Positions 1 to 23,000 of a stretch of 29,341 bases of DNA are shown here, piece after piece (the first letter of the stretch is position 1; each line of letters begins with the position of its first letter). The notes beneath the pieces are model-generated. The model did not search any database. It saw only the letters and a list, made by a program, of their open reading frames with translations, and was not told where the DNA came from. Source of the stretch: Symbiodinium natans (lineage: Eukaryota; Sar; Dinophyceae; Suessiales; Symbiodiniaceae); NCBI GenBank assembly GCA_905221605.1, contig CAJNDS010000482.1, positions 100,001 to 129,341 on the forward strand, written 5' to 3'. Made by a program: the position numbers and the translations under genes.

Positions 1-109
1 GGGTTAGGGTTTAGGGTTTATGGCGCCCTCCAGCATCCCAATTTGTTTGACTCTTGTGGGCTCAGGTTTCTGTCTGACATGAAACCCTAAACCCGTGAAC
101 CCTGAATTG

Positions 110-210
110 TGGGATGTTCCCCCTTATGCTAACAGTCCTTAGTAGGGATTACCAGAGGGGGTACAATCATCCCAAATAAGGCCTGGTAGTATATATGAGG
201 CAACATCCCA
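110..210. mobile_element. MITE-like element, family 1, copy a
   Basis: About 101 bp with inverted ends TGGGATGTT / AACATCCCA and inner CCCCCTTATGCTAACAGTCC. Shares its left half with 6489-6616. No coding capacity. Confidence 0.65.
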
Positions 211-389
211 ACCCTAAATTGCTCTAAGGACTCTAAGCCCCAAAGACGGGCAGCTAAAACTCTCAACTATGGGTTACGCCAAGACTCTGACTTAAGGCAT
301 ATTCCTGAGTTCCAGGAGTATTGAGGTAACCCTAAACCCTAAGCCTTAAGCCTCGAGTCCGGAACCATTCCTCTGAACCTGAAAATCTC

Positions 390-505
390 CTTGGTAGTTT
401 AGGGGTACCCTTTACTTGTTTTTTTTTTGCTCTGGGTTTCCTTATAAAGTAGCCAACCAAACACAAAGGATGCCCTTATTGTCACATGGTTACTGGGCTA
501 CCAAG
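390..505. mobile_element. MITE-like element, family 2, copy a
   Basis: Ends CTTGGTAG / CTACCAAG; right end TTACTGGGCTACCAAG. Inner TTTCCTTATAAAGTAGCCAA recurs in other members. Ends only about 21 bases before exon e7. Confidence 0.6.
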
Positions 506-526
506 TCTGGGAGCCATGGCTGGAAG

Positions 527-10787
<10,261 letters not shown>

Positions 10788-10873
10788 GATGCCTCGGAGC
10801 TTGCGCACCTCACGAAGTTTGAACAGTTGAGTCGGGCGAGTCCTCGTGCCAATCGCCCCGGAGGTTTTCACCG

Positions 10874-11212
10874 AAACCCTAAGGCCTAAACCCTAAACCC
10901 TCAGCCCCAAACCCTAAGCCCAAATCCTGCAAACCCTAAACCCTAAACCCTACACCCTACACCCTACACCCTAAACCCTAAACCCTAAACCCCAATGCCT
11001 ATGCTCCCAAGGCCTCAAACCCATCAGGGCCAGGGAGCGTCTCACCTCTGAGGCTCGTGGTGCTGGTGGATGCGCTCTTGCCACAGAAACCGCCCTAAAA
11101 CGTTCTAGACCGTAAACCCTATAAAAGGGTTTAGGGTTTAGGGTGTAGGGTTTAGGGTTCAGGGTTTAGGGTTTAGGGTTTAGGGTTTAGGGTTTAGGGT
11201 TTAGGGTTTAGG
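10874..11212. repeat. CCCTAAA (10874-10995) then TTTAGGG (11128-11212)
   Basis: Downstream of the copy 1 stop; here the C-rich strand comes first, opposite to the introns. Confidence 0.9.
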
Positions 11213-11404
11213 GTTCCTCAACCCTAAAAACCCGATGAAAACCCTTTAACCCTCTATAAACCCTAACCTCAAAAGCCCCGCAATCCCCCTAAAGCCCTCA
11301 AAGGGTGTTATCCTTTCAAAGGGTCAGGACGCCACACCACGTGCTTCGAGCCTTCTCACCTAAAACAGGGCCATGGCAGACTCTCTAGATTCCGAGGACC
11401 AGGG

Positions 11405-11600
11405 TTTAATGTTTAAGTAGGGATTACATGGTTTAGGTTTTTAAATGGTTTAGGGTTTATCATGGTTTAGGGTTTACATGGTTTAGGGGTTGCATGGTTT
11501 AGGGTTTGCATGGTTTAGGGTTTATATGGCTTAGGGTTTACATGTTTAAGTAGGGTTTAGGATTTAGGGTTTGCATGGGCTAGGGTTTGTATGGTTTTGG
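11405..11600. repeat. Higher-order repeat TTTAGGGTTTACATGG
   Basis: About a dozen units in which two heptamers are broken by CATGG, with GCATGG and TATATGG variants. A secondary repeat grown from a telomere-like array, found only here. Confidence 0.75.
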
Positions 11601-11718
11601 GCTTGATATGGCCTTAGGGGTTTTAGTGGTTTTGGCTTTTTGGGAAACCCTCAAAGATTGAAACCCTAAACCCTAGACCCTAAACCCTAAACCCTAGACC
11701 CTACAGAATCAAGGAGCT

Positions 11719-11766
11719 CTGCCCTTGCGGGCCGGTTGCACGACTCTTTGCACCGCAAAGGGGGGG
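11719..11766 (+). other. Conserved 3'-flank block T, copy 1
   Basis: GCCCTTGCG, then GACTCTTTGCACCGCAAAGG; matches 26451-26488 (GGCTCTCTGCACCACAAAGG). Possibly 3' UTR or a non-coding exon. Confidence 0.5.
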
Positions 11767-12290
11767 GACGGTTCACAGCTTCTTCAGGTGCGAACTCTCA
11801 GGGCCCATGTACGTAGGGTTTAGGGTTTAGGGTTTAGGGTTATATAGCATATACCTGGGCCCTGAAGCTACTATATCGGAACCCCTTTAAGGCCCAAGTA
11901 TATACCATGCGGGTACATGGAGCCTTTGGGTACTGTCAAGACAGCCGAAATTCCTGCGGCGTGTCCCGAAAATGATTCATCTTCGTCACTGCCGATATGG
12001 GTTTTCCGAAGTTAACCTTATTGGGGTCCTAATTTTAAGGGAATCCTACTATTTGGGGGTCTATATTAGGGAGCCCTTATTCTCGTAAAACCTCATATTT
12101 TGATCTCCAGCAACATGTTACCCCCTAGATGGCCACCAGTGATACAATGGTGTGCCTTCATGCCCTTTGGCGATGAAGCCTGTTGTAGTTTCCCTTAAAC
12201 CTAAACCTCAAACCCTAGTTCCTAAGCTCCAACCCTAAACCCGAAACCCTAAAACCCCTAAAACCTCAACCCTATCTCGCATAAAAGCAC

Positions 12291-12352
12291 CTCCTTTGCT
12301 TGATGTGCTGCCAGTCTGTGCTACCAGGAACGTGGCACTCGCATGAAACAAA
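12291..12352 (+). other. Conserved 3'-flank block U, copy 1
   Basis: CCTTTGCTTGATGTGCTGCC and a GGAACGTGGCACTCGCATGA part; matches 26592-26662 with gaps. Confidence 0.5.
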
Positions 12353-12388
12353 AGGCGCTGTTACGGAACTTCGTTCATGGCCGGGCTT

Positions 12389-12470
12389 TCGGGTTTAGGG
12401 TTTAGGATTTAGGGCTTAGGGTTTAGGGTTTAGGGTTTAGGATTTGGGGCTTGGGCTTAGGGCTTTAATG
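12389..12470. repeat. TTTAGGG array, mixed
   Basis: Between the two gene copies. From here to 13040 there is a family 2 element and otherwise unrecognised DNA. Confidence 0.9.
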
Positions 12471-12779
12471 TAGGGGCCTCAATAGTTAGAGCAGTTTTTT
12501 TTGGGGGGGATGTATTTGTACAGGGGCCATAAGGGAAGACCGCTAGTAACAACTGCTCAAGAACCTCCAACAATTAACAAAACATTCTTCCTCATCAAGG
12601 GCAATACAAGGATAATGTTATATGATATGTCCCTTGTTTGTTGTTTTTGGGGGTGAGGGTAGTAGTTAGGGTGTTGAAGGGATGACAAGTTCATGCGAGT
12701 GGGAAGGCCTTGGGAGAGTAAGAAGTTGTCATGAGACCAGGGCGAAGAGAAAGTAGGTCAGCAGTGAGACCCTAAAGCT

Positions 12780-12906
12780 AAGCAGCCCAGTGATACCCCT
12801 AAGCAGCCCAGTGATACCCTTTACCCTTTTTTGTTGGCTCTGGGTTCACTTACTAACCAACTACAGAAAGGCTGCCCTTCTTGTAATGTGGTTACAGGGC
12901 TACCCA
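12780..12906. mobile_element. Family 2 element with duplicated left end
   Basis: AAGCAGCCCAGTGATACCC occurs twice in a row at the left; right end GGTTACAGGGCTACCC. The inner part matches 24103-24220 and 390-505. Confidence 0.55.
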
Positions 12907-13141
12907 GAGATGGGTTCCTCAACTTGGAGATTTCACAGTCGAGTGAAAGAACTCGCCCGCAGTCATTCGCGAGTCCGTTTCCTGTGAACGTTCAATTTTT
13001 CTTAATCTGTATTCGAGCCACATGGTTTCTGCAATAACTAATTTCCTAAACCCTAAGCCCGAAACCCTAAACCCTAAGGCTCCTACAGACTCAGGCGCCC
13101 AAGAGTACCCCAGAATAGGGCCAGAGCTTTCCTGCAGCATT

Positions 13142-13497
13142 CGATGTTCAAGAATGGCGCTTTGGCAAACAGGGTTTGGGGCTTAGGCTTGAAAGGTTCA
13201 TGTGCACAGCCCTACTGAAACCACAATGTGTCGTCCTGAAGGCCTACGCACAAGAACGTCCACCCCTAGACCCTTTCCTACCTGTAGCCCCAATTACCTG
13301 CAGTTTCGTGGCATCTCCCCCTTAATGAATAGGTAGAACCCATAAAGTTGTAGGTAAGTGCGGTTGCAGGTCAACCCTACACCACTATCAGCAGAGGGGG
13401 ATGTGAGTGTCGGATAACGGCTGCACGCCCCAGAGACACTGTTGCCATGACAGACTGGAGACGGACAGGCTCCGTTGCATGATGGGGCTTAGGGGAT
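13142..13497. other. Unassigned spacer
   Basis: About 350 telomere-free bases between the gene copies. No paired block and no convincing reading frame seen. Confidence 0.5.
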
Positions 13498-13746
13498 AGG
13501 TTTTAGGGTTTAGGGTTTAGGGTTTAGGGTTTAGGGTTTAGGGTTCAGGGTTCAGGGTTTAGGGTTGCTTTAACCCTACACATTGGCATTGCCCCAGCCC
13601 CATCCCCAACCCCAGCGCCCACCAAAGTAGTCGATACATCGAGAGCCCCGGGTATTGTGTTACCAAGCCCTAAACATCCCTAAACCCTAAACCCTAAACC
13701 CTAAACCCCAACCCCTAAACCCTAAACCCTAAACCCTAAATCCTAA
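13498..13746. repeat. TTTAGGG (13498-13567) and CCCTAAA (13672-13746), opposed
   Basis: Upstream of the candidate first exon of copy 2. Nothing is recognised in the 300 bases that follow, up to 14041. Confidence 0.9.
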
Positions 13747-14041
13747 CCTCTCCTTGAGGCAGCTATGGCCAGCGGTGTGTTGTGGCCTCAGGTGGCACAA
13801 AGCTACGCATGATTCTGCTGAGCGTTGGTGAGAAGACTTCCTAGCGAAGTTCAGATGACACCACCACAAGTTGGGTGGGTTACGATAATTGGGGACCTCC
13901 AATATAGTAGGATTACCTTGTAATAAGGAGCACCATGAGGTACCCCGGATTTCGGAAACCCCCGGGGCAGTACCAGTAGTTGCATGTACCTGTGGAAGAA
14001 AGTCAGACCCGACCGGCCACACGGCAAGGCTGCAGAACCAG

Positions 14042-14065
14042 ATGTGTGGAGGTAGTCGTTGCAGC
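14042..14065 (+). CDS. Copy 2 candidate first exon e1
   Basis: ATG then MCGGSRCS, with a possible GT donor that would join in phase to the hydrophobic e2. No paired copy in the window, so this is a guess from phase and position. Confidence 0.25.
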
Positions 14066-17000
14066 GTCCCTAAACCCTAAACCCTAAACCCTAAACCCTA
14101 AACCCTAAACCCTAAACCCTAAACCCTAAACCCGTCTCACCACTTAGGCCTGCTTGTTCGTGCTGGGTCTCAGCTCTCTGGTGCGATCACAGGACTGGCT
14201 GGGGCAAGGTTGGTTTAGGGTTTAGGGTTTAGGGTTTATAGGGTTTAGGGTTTAGGGTTTACGGTGTAGGGTTTAGTGTTTAGGGTTTAGGGTTTAGGGT
14301 GTAGGGTGTAGGGTTTAGGCTTAGTCCCCTAAAGGTTTAGGGTTTAGGGTTTAGCGTTTCGGCCTTAGCTAGGGCTTACGGATGAGACATCTGTGCAGCC
14401 AGAGAATGACATTGCAGTTGACACCCTATGTGTCTCTTTTCAACCCATAGTGGGAGCCTTTCACAAGAAGGACATTTAGCCCTAAACCCTAATCCCCAAA
14501 CCCTAAACCCTAAACCCTAAACCCTAAACCCTAAAACCCTAAACCCTAAACCCTAAACCCCCCGCACGCGTCTCTCAAAGCCAGGACGTCTCCTCTGTCT
14601 GCTACCATGAGGACTACGCGAACGCCACTGGAACCTGTCTAGCTCAGCCTACAGCCTAGCCCCTAAACCCTAAACCCTAAACCCTGAACCCTGAACCCTA
14701 AACCCTAAACCCTAAACCCTAAACTCCCTGCGCCCTCAGCCCATAGTTGTGGTCTCGCTTAGGTCCATCCCCAAGCACCGGAGATCCGAGATGGTGAGAC
14801 AGTATACCGGGAGATCCGGTACAACATGACCCACAGGTGGGGTTTTGGCGTTTAAAGGTGGCGTTTAGGGTTTAGGGCGTAGGGTTTAGGGTTTAGGGTT
14901 TAGGATTTAGGGTTTAGGGTTTTTGCGGGCTCTCACCGAGGCTCGTAGGGACCTCTGCAGATCTGACTGCAGCACAGGTGGTTCTACCGGAATGAGGATG
15001 TAAACGTCATGCCGCGGGCTCAGCTACTCCAGCGACTCGTGGTAGACTTCCTGCCAAGCAACCCTAAACCCTAAACCCTAAACCCTAAACCCGCAAAAAG
15101 AGACCTGTTCTTCGACACGGTCTCGTTCTGTGGTGCTAGCAAAACTGCCGAGGAACCGGCCAGATCAGTACCGTAAGGCACGGATCAGCTTGCCCGGACA
15201 GAGAGATGGGGACCCGAAACCCTAAATCCTTAGCCCTAAACCCTAAACCCTAAACCCTAAATCGGATCCCGAGAGTAACTATGGAAGCTTCCCCTCCTAC
15301 CCGTAGGCCTTCTGCATTCTGCGCGTCTTGGCAGGTGATCGTCAATCTGGAACCCTGCCGCGGGGTGGTGTACCTCTTTGCCTGGATCTTGCAGAGCAGA
15401 ACAACGAGGGTTCAGGGTCGGGTGTTTTGTGTTTTTGGGGAAAGGCCAATGAGTCACGCAGGTAACTTGATGATCATGATGATGATGATGGTGATGATGA
15501 TGATGAGGAGGAGGATGAGTGCCCTACGCTTCTCGAAGGCCCCACTTCTTCATTTCGTTCAACAGCATTAGTTGCAGGCTTGGGTGGTAGCAAGACATCA
15601 TGAATCTTGGGTCAGCGAGAAGGCCATACATAAGACTGTATGGCTTCGGAAATCTCACGAAAGCTGCTTCGGTCATTATATTGGAACATTGAAACAAATG
15701 AATACAGACTGCCCATCGACCGTCCTCATCCAAGTCTCCGTAGTCATAGCTCAATACGTTGTTGCTGCTGTCAGTCGTACTGCAAGACACAGCCATAATG
15801 ATTTTGAAAAAAAGCCAAGTAGGCACTTTCGCATGCGGGAAACTTTGGAAGCTTTCAACGGCCGCTGCTTTACAAGGAAAGTCTTTTGGATGTTTCATAC
15901 AAGTTTCCCCTTATTGGGTTTAAGAGGATCACACTAAACCCCAAACCCTAAACCCTAAACCCTAAACCCTAAACCCTAAACCCTAAACCCTAAACCCTAA
16001 ACCCTAAACCCTAAACCCTAAATCTTGCTTGTAGTTTGGACCTCTCTATTTCTGAAGGCAGCCTAGAATTGCGCTGAGGTCCGCAAGACACGCAGATGCT
16101 ATCCGGATCCCTACAGTCCAAGCCTTGGCAGTTTAGGGTTTAGGGTTTAGGGTTTAGGGTTTAGGGTTTAGGGTTTAGGGTTTAGGGTTTAGGGTTTAGG
16201 GTTTAGTTTCGGATTTAAATTTTGCAGGCAGACGTGCACATGTCTGAGCATCCGTTCTCAGCACCTCGCGCACCTGGCCCCAATATCCACGGGGGCAAGA
16301 CCTTATAACCAGGTTTTGGCTAGTAGGGTTTTGGGGTTTAGGGTTTAGGGTTTAGGGTTTAGGGTTTAGGGTGTAGGGAATCCCCAGAATCAACCCGACA
16401 CAGGGCCTTTCTAAGGGGTAATAGGGTGTAATAGCAAGTCTCGGAAGCCGCTTCCATGTGGCAGCACTCCACATGGAGTGCGGAGGATCTTCTACTCGAG
16501 CGCCAGATAAGCAGTGTCATGTGGCACGGTACCAGCGTGTGTGTGTGTGTGTCATAAATTAAGGCCATTCTTAAACATCTATATATCTGCACAGTAAGCC
16601 TCTTATATTACATCATTTGTCCGCCCGTACTACTTTGCCACCCTCAACCCTAAACCCTAAACCCTAAACCCTAAACCCTAAACCCTAAACCCTAAACCCT
16701 AAACCCTAAACCCTAAACCCGAGTCCATGCCCAGGCTGCATCGACATCAGACCCGGCTTCGAGAGAAGAGAGGCCCCTGAGTGTCGAGACTTGCAGAGCT
16801 GACTCCGGCGTTTTTTCCGTTTGGTTCCAGAGGGTTTAGGGTTTAGGGTTTAGGGTTTAGGGTTTAGGGTTTAGGGTTTAGGGTTTAGGGTTGAGGGTTT
16901 AGGGTTTAGGGTTTAGGGTTTGGTCCGTTCGGTTCCCGAGGGTCCGGTTGCATGCGGGAGGTTGATCTACACTGTGAGCCTTTTCGTGTCCTCAAGTCGG

Positions 17001-20000
17001 ATGAAAAGATCCATAATGAATTGCGAAAAGGCCATAGCTTGGCTAACCGCCCCCCCTTCCCCCTGCCCCTCCAAAAAAGTATCACACAAGGTGGTTCACT
17101 TCAAATTCCAGCTAAACCCTAAACCCTAACCCCTAGACCCTAAACCCTAAACCCTCAATTCCAGTTCTTTTGGAAGAAGTGTTCTGCCTGCACCAGGATG
17201 CCCGAGGTGCTTGGGTCTGGATTTGTTGCTCGTATCGGTTTAGAGTTTAGAGTTTAGGGTTTAGGGTTTACGGTTTAGGGATGTTTAGGGTTAAGGGTTA
17301 AGGGTTTAGCATACTACATTAGCCGCTCTATGTATCTATAAATCCCAAGAATGGTAACTTGATTTCCTTTCCCCTAAGGCTCGGTGTCATTTACAGACTC
17401 TAGACCCCAATGTAGGTATTATTTACATAGTTGGAGCCCTAGGGTTCCTTCACAAGAACCCAGAAAAACACTTGCCCAAGGCCGCATTGTGCGAATGGAC
17501 GCACTTTGTGTTCGGAACTGAGTCGTCGCAAGACGCGGGACGACATCGCCCTGCAAGCATAGCGCTGTGTGGGGTTTAGGGTTTAGGGTTTGGGGTTTAG
17601 GGTTCAGGGCTTAGGGACGAAGGCGTCCCAATGTTAGTCAGACATGGCTGTTTGATTGATGCGAGATGTTGAGGTCATTTAAGCCAACTGCGTTTGGCAG
17701 CGAATCATGCCATGCAGGGTGCGAGGCTTCTGCCGCACACCGGCTATGGCAGGTGTAAGGTTGTCCATCAAATGAATCAACAGTACTGCAAGGGAAACCC
17801 TAAACCCTAAACCCTAAACAATTTTGTTAAAACAGGCTGCCTGAGGTGGATGTCCAGTGCTCTTGCCTCCTGGCAAGGTCTGAGATTGATGGAAGCCGGG
17901 ACGGATCCCCGACCTTCTTCGAGTTGCCGCTGTCGTCCACGAAGTGGCCCAGACTGGGTTTAGGGTTTTAGGGTTTTAGGGTTTAGGGTTTAGGGTTTTA
18001 GGGTTTAGGGTTTAGGGTTTAGGGTTTAGGGTTTAGGGTTTTAGGGTTTAGGGTTTATGGAGATCTTACTTTGCCAATACTTGAACTGAAAACTTATTGC
18101 GTTTGCTTATTTGGTAGGAAAAGTAAAGTTTAACCTTTGTTCCCCTTGGTTGTTGGAGAAGTAAGAGATTGGCCCCGAAGTCCTCAACAGGCTTGATTGT
18201 GAAGGCAGATGATGCCAGCACCGGGATCGCTATGTGGTGCTTTGCATGGCTTTTTGTGCTGATCGCTTCTCTCATTCATGAGATATCCATCACCACAAAC
18301 GGTCAGACGATGTTCATTACAGAATTTCTGCTACGCCTGCTATGCTGGGAGTAGAACATGCAACGGGCATCAGAATGCCAGCACAACCTCGAACCCTGAA
18401 CCTTAAACCCTAAACCCTAAACCCTAAACCCTAAACCCTAAACCCTAAACCCTAAACCCTAAGTGTGTCAGCTCCGCACATGCCAGGCACTTCATTTCCG
18501 TCTACGCCCCGGAAGATTCGGCGACTTGGCGAAACCAAGAAGGGTTTGTGCTTAAGCCCTAGACCCTAAGCTGTAGAGTAATCCCTAGAAGCCCCAAACC
18601 CTTGTTCGACTTTGTGTGATGTTTCGTAGGTCCGGTGTCGAGATTGCTTTGTTCAGGAATGGCAACTGGATACCGTCTGCTTGGGAATGTTTCTGAAGTT
18701 TTGCATGAAGAGCACCCAAGAGATACCGTCTGATTTGTTGGTTTCAAGTGTAAGGGGAGTATATGGTATAGCACAAATCTGAAGCCTGGATCCATGGCAC
18801 AGTTTGCCAAATCAGTTGCCGTTCAGCATTGCTACCATGAGGCCCTAAACAGTACAAGTCCTAAGCATCAGGCTTCCCGTATGTGGGGGCTGAATTATGG
18901 GGCCCTTATGTGACGTATGGGCCCTTAGACCCCCATGCCATGACTTCAGTTTGGGGGTGGGGAAGCCGTTTGCTGTGTCAGCCCTAGGGTAGACTTGTCA
19001 CACGAAGGCATCGATTTTGCTTTAGAGGACGGGGTTTAGGGTTTTGTGGTTGTGTGGGCGCTGTTTTCATGCAGAGATGTACAGGCAGAAGGTTTGCCTC
19101 AGCTCTGCATCTGCCCAAGCCGCAAGCTTTTTTTAAGTGCGAGCCAGGAAAGGCTTCAAGAAGGCCTCAAGGACCTTTAGAGCTTTCCAATCACCTCGGT
19201 TCAAGCACCCGCCTTTGACCCCATAGATTGCGATCCAGGCCTACACGCTGACCATCCTCGCCGACATCGGCCGCTACCCTCGGCCCGGGTCCAATGGAAG
19301 GATAACAGCGAGGTGCGCCCCCTCCCCCCTCCTTGTGGGGCTCAAGGTTTTCCACACACGCCGAGCCTTTAAGCCCGAAAGGGTTAGCTGCGGTTAGCTA
19401 GCATTCGTGACGGGAGTACGGGAGTTTGGGTACACCCTAAACCACCCGAAACCCCCTCAACCCCCCTGAGCCCTAACCCCTAAAACCGAAGCCCTACACC
19501 CTCAACGCAAGCCCTAAACCCTAAACCCCAACGCCCTAAACGCTAAACCCTAAACCCTTAGCCCTAAACCCTAACCCCTAAACCCCAAACCCCAAACCCT
19601 AAACCCTAAACCCCCTTAATCCTACAAGCCCTACATTGCCTCCTCCGTCATGGCAGGCAGCTAACCGAGATGCAGGTGCAGCTCTCCTGGGACGCGGCTG
19701 AGTTCATCCCGGCAGGCAGCCACGTGGGTTTAGGGTTTAGGGTCTAGGGTCTAGGGTCTAGGGTCTAGGGTGTAGGGTGTAGGGTGTAGGGTTTTGGGTT
19801 TAGGATTTAGGGTTTGGGGTGTGCCTAAATTTGGCGTGGATTTGGCGTTTAGGGCTTTAGGCTGCCAGGCCTGGTGAACAACCCTTCATTTCAACCGGGC
19901 GTTCGGTGGTTTAGGGCCTTTGGGGTTTAGGGTTTAGGGGGTGTACCGAAACGGGTTATATGCATGGGCTGCATGCGCTTCAAAGAAGTTCAGATTCGAG

Positions 20001-23000
20001 TGATTCTACCGAATACTAGGATGCTCAGTAGTACCCTTATTCCCTTTTTGGGGGTTTAGGTTCCCTTATAAACCCCTTTAAGAAAAAAAAGGCACCCTTT
20101 TTAAGCCCAGGTTACTGGGCAGCCTAGAATGTGGTTTTGTGTCTCTGGAAGGCGGATCCTTTTGTGGTGATCTTTGGCCAAGTATAGGGTTGTAGGTGCA
20201 TAGATCTGGCCACCTTGCTTGCATTGTTAGGGGTTCGGGTTTAGAGTTTAGGGTTCAGGGTTTAGGGTTTAGGGTGCCTGTCTATTCGTTTTTTTGATGT
20301 GTGCCTGTTCACTGCCATTATAGGTCAAGTTCAATCACCATTTGCTTGGTCGTCGTTGCTCTGCTGGTGCGGATGCGCTTTAAATTGCGGTCCCATGTAG
20401 GTGGAGTAGCTTCAAAATTCCCAACCTGAAATGATAAGCCCCCCCCGCCCCCCCCGCCCCCCCGCCCCCCCCGCCCCCCCGCCCCCCCCGCCCCCGCCCC
20501 CAAAGCGACCCGCGCTTTGGAACAACCCACGTCTAAGCTTGGAGTTTGAAAACATCCCCGTCCTTCAGCCCGTAAGCCCTTGAGCCCTGAAGCCCTTAAG
20601 CCCGAACAAGGTTTCTGGTTTTCGGGTTCTCCAGTCTCCAGGGTTTAGGGTTTAGGGTTTAGGGTTTAGGGCTTATACTATAGGGTTTAGGGCTTAGTGG
20701 GTTGGACTTGGCCGCGCTTTCCGCACTGCAGGTGTAGCGCAGGCAAAGCAATACTGGGTCTACTCCTCCATGCTTCTCGAGTCGGTGGGGCCGTCGCCTT
20801 GAGGGGCTTTGCCGCGTTTGCGAGGTTTAGGGTTTAGGGTTTAGGGTTTTAGGGTTTAGGGTTTAGGGTTTAGGGTTTAGGGTTTAGGGTTTAGGTTTCA
20901 GGGTTCAGGGTTCAGGGTTCAGGATTAAAGGTTTAGGGTTTAGGGTTTAGGGGGATTAGGACCCTGAACTTGAACAGTCTGCAGAGTAGAGGGCTCACAA
21001 CGAAGCTCGGGCGGTCATCACGTCTGCAGACCCCTCCTTAAGCGCTTGCAGCTGCCAGGACAACCGAACCAACATGGCCGTCTTTCTGCGGCCAGACAAG
21101 ATCATGAACACAGCCGGGGACCAAGATGCTTAGGTTTTTAGGGTTTAGAGTTTAAGGTTTAGGGGGGCAGCTCCCCGACTCCGGCGGTCGGCATGTACCT
21201 GCTAGTCCGTCTCTTGAAAAGTCGCCGTCCACTAGCCGTGCTGGACTGTGAAGGTCTGTGGCCTGCAAAACAACACGGACCGTCAGTACACCATTGACCG
21301 CTTCTCAGAACCCGCCTGTGGTTGCTTTTGGGCGACACGCGTTGACATGGCACGTGTTGCATGGACTTGTGCCCAGTACCCTAAACCCTAAACCCCAAAC
21401 CCTAAACCCTAAACCCTACACCCTCCTGGAGATGTCTCCCTGAGGTTCCGGCCGACCAGTGCAGCAATGGCAAATGCAATGTTACGATCGATGGGGTCAT
21501 CACCGACAAGAGGCAGCATGGAAGATGACGCTGTTCCATCTCTCCCCAAAACAGAACTTTAAACGTAAAAACCCCAACGTTTAGGGTTTAGGGTTTAGGG
21601 TTTAGGGTTTAGGGTTTAGGGTTTAGGGTTTAGGGTTTAGGGTAAACTGCCCTAAAACTTTAAGCTCTCAAGGCGGGCCCTGACAGCTTCTTGGCTTGGC
21701 AGGTATGTCTTCAACATCGTAGCCGAATCGACGGTGGGTGATCACCGCATGGCCTATGTGAGTCGCTCAGGGCTTTGGGTTTGCATATAGGGGTTTCGGG
21801 TTTAGGGTTTTGGGGCACCCTTTTGGGTGTCCCTTCAAGGGGATTCCATTCTATTTTGGGTGTAAAAGGGATCCCCCCCCATTGTGGGGAAGTACCCATA
21901 TGACCCAAAAGGGAACAGCGTTTGTAGTTGGTTTTTGTGCCTCTGGCCTCCTGGCGCTTAGCCCCTGCAGCAGCGTTGTTGCTGAGCTGCCGTCTGCAAG
22001 TCTGTAGATGAGACAGGTGACAAATGCTTCTCATGCATACATGAACTTTCCATACAAATAGTGAGGAAGCCATATCATCTACTATACAACCCTAGCCCGA
22101 GTGCGGCAACCTAAGTCGGAAAGGGCTGTGTGCACCAAAATATGATAAGTAACAGGAAGCCCTGTCGGGATCCTAGTTCAGAGAAGTCTCCATGTACAAA
22201 ACCAGCACTCTGCATCTTCCTTCCTCTCAGCTCCGGCCCTCCTTACACTAGGGCTTAGGGCTTAGGCACCCTAAGCCCCCAAGCTTAAACCCTAAACCCC
22301 CAAAGCCCGAAACCCTAAACCCCAAAACCCCAAAACCCCAAAACCCTAAACCTAAACCCCTAAGACCCCTGTCGGCCTTTCGGAACCCTAAGCCCTTAGA
22401 CCCTAAAAAAAGATCCCTAAAACCCTAAACCCTAAGCCCCATAATAACCCTAAGACCCCCTTTCGCCCCAAGTTTGGTCAACCCCCAAAACCCTAAACCC
22501 CTAAGACCCCTAAACCCTAAACCCAATAACCCTAAGACCCCCTTTCGCCCCAAGTTTTGGCAGACGCTTGAGGCTGGGCTCATCATGCGCACCGACTGGG
22601 AGGTGGGGGCCTTTGTTATCAAAATCTGGGGGGGTTAGGGATGAGGCTCTAGGGTTGAGGGCCGAGGGTTGAGGGTTTAGGGTTTAGGGTTTACTAAATC
22701 AAAAAAGAATGTACCCCTACTTTCGCAAACCCCCAAATCTGCGCTACAGGGTTTTAGGGCAACAAAACCCCCCTACTACCCAACAGGCCCCCTGAACCTG
22801 AAAAACCCCAAAGGCCTCAAACTAAATCAGAGGGCTCAAGATGGCGTTAAGCGTCTTGACCCTTACCCTAAACCCTAAACCCTAAGCATAAACCCTAAAT
22901 CCTTCTGACCCTGGACCCTAAAGTTCTGGGTTCCCCTATCAAGAGCGTTACGTTGGAACTTCCCTAGCGCTTCAAGTATAGAAGCAACGCATAAACGTCA

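Noticed and set aside
19330-19345. GGGGCTCAAGG as another spliced-leader relic
   Set aside because: Only the last few bases agree with the leader.
20318-20530. Minus-strand glycine-rich frame
   Set aside because: Translation of the C-rich low-complexity tract.
21711-22073. 120-codon minus-strand frame
   Set aside because: Overlaps plus-strand exon e20 and a partly self-complementary intron stretch, with no support of its own.
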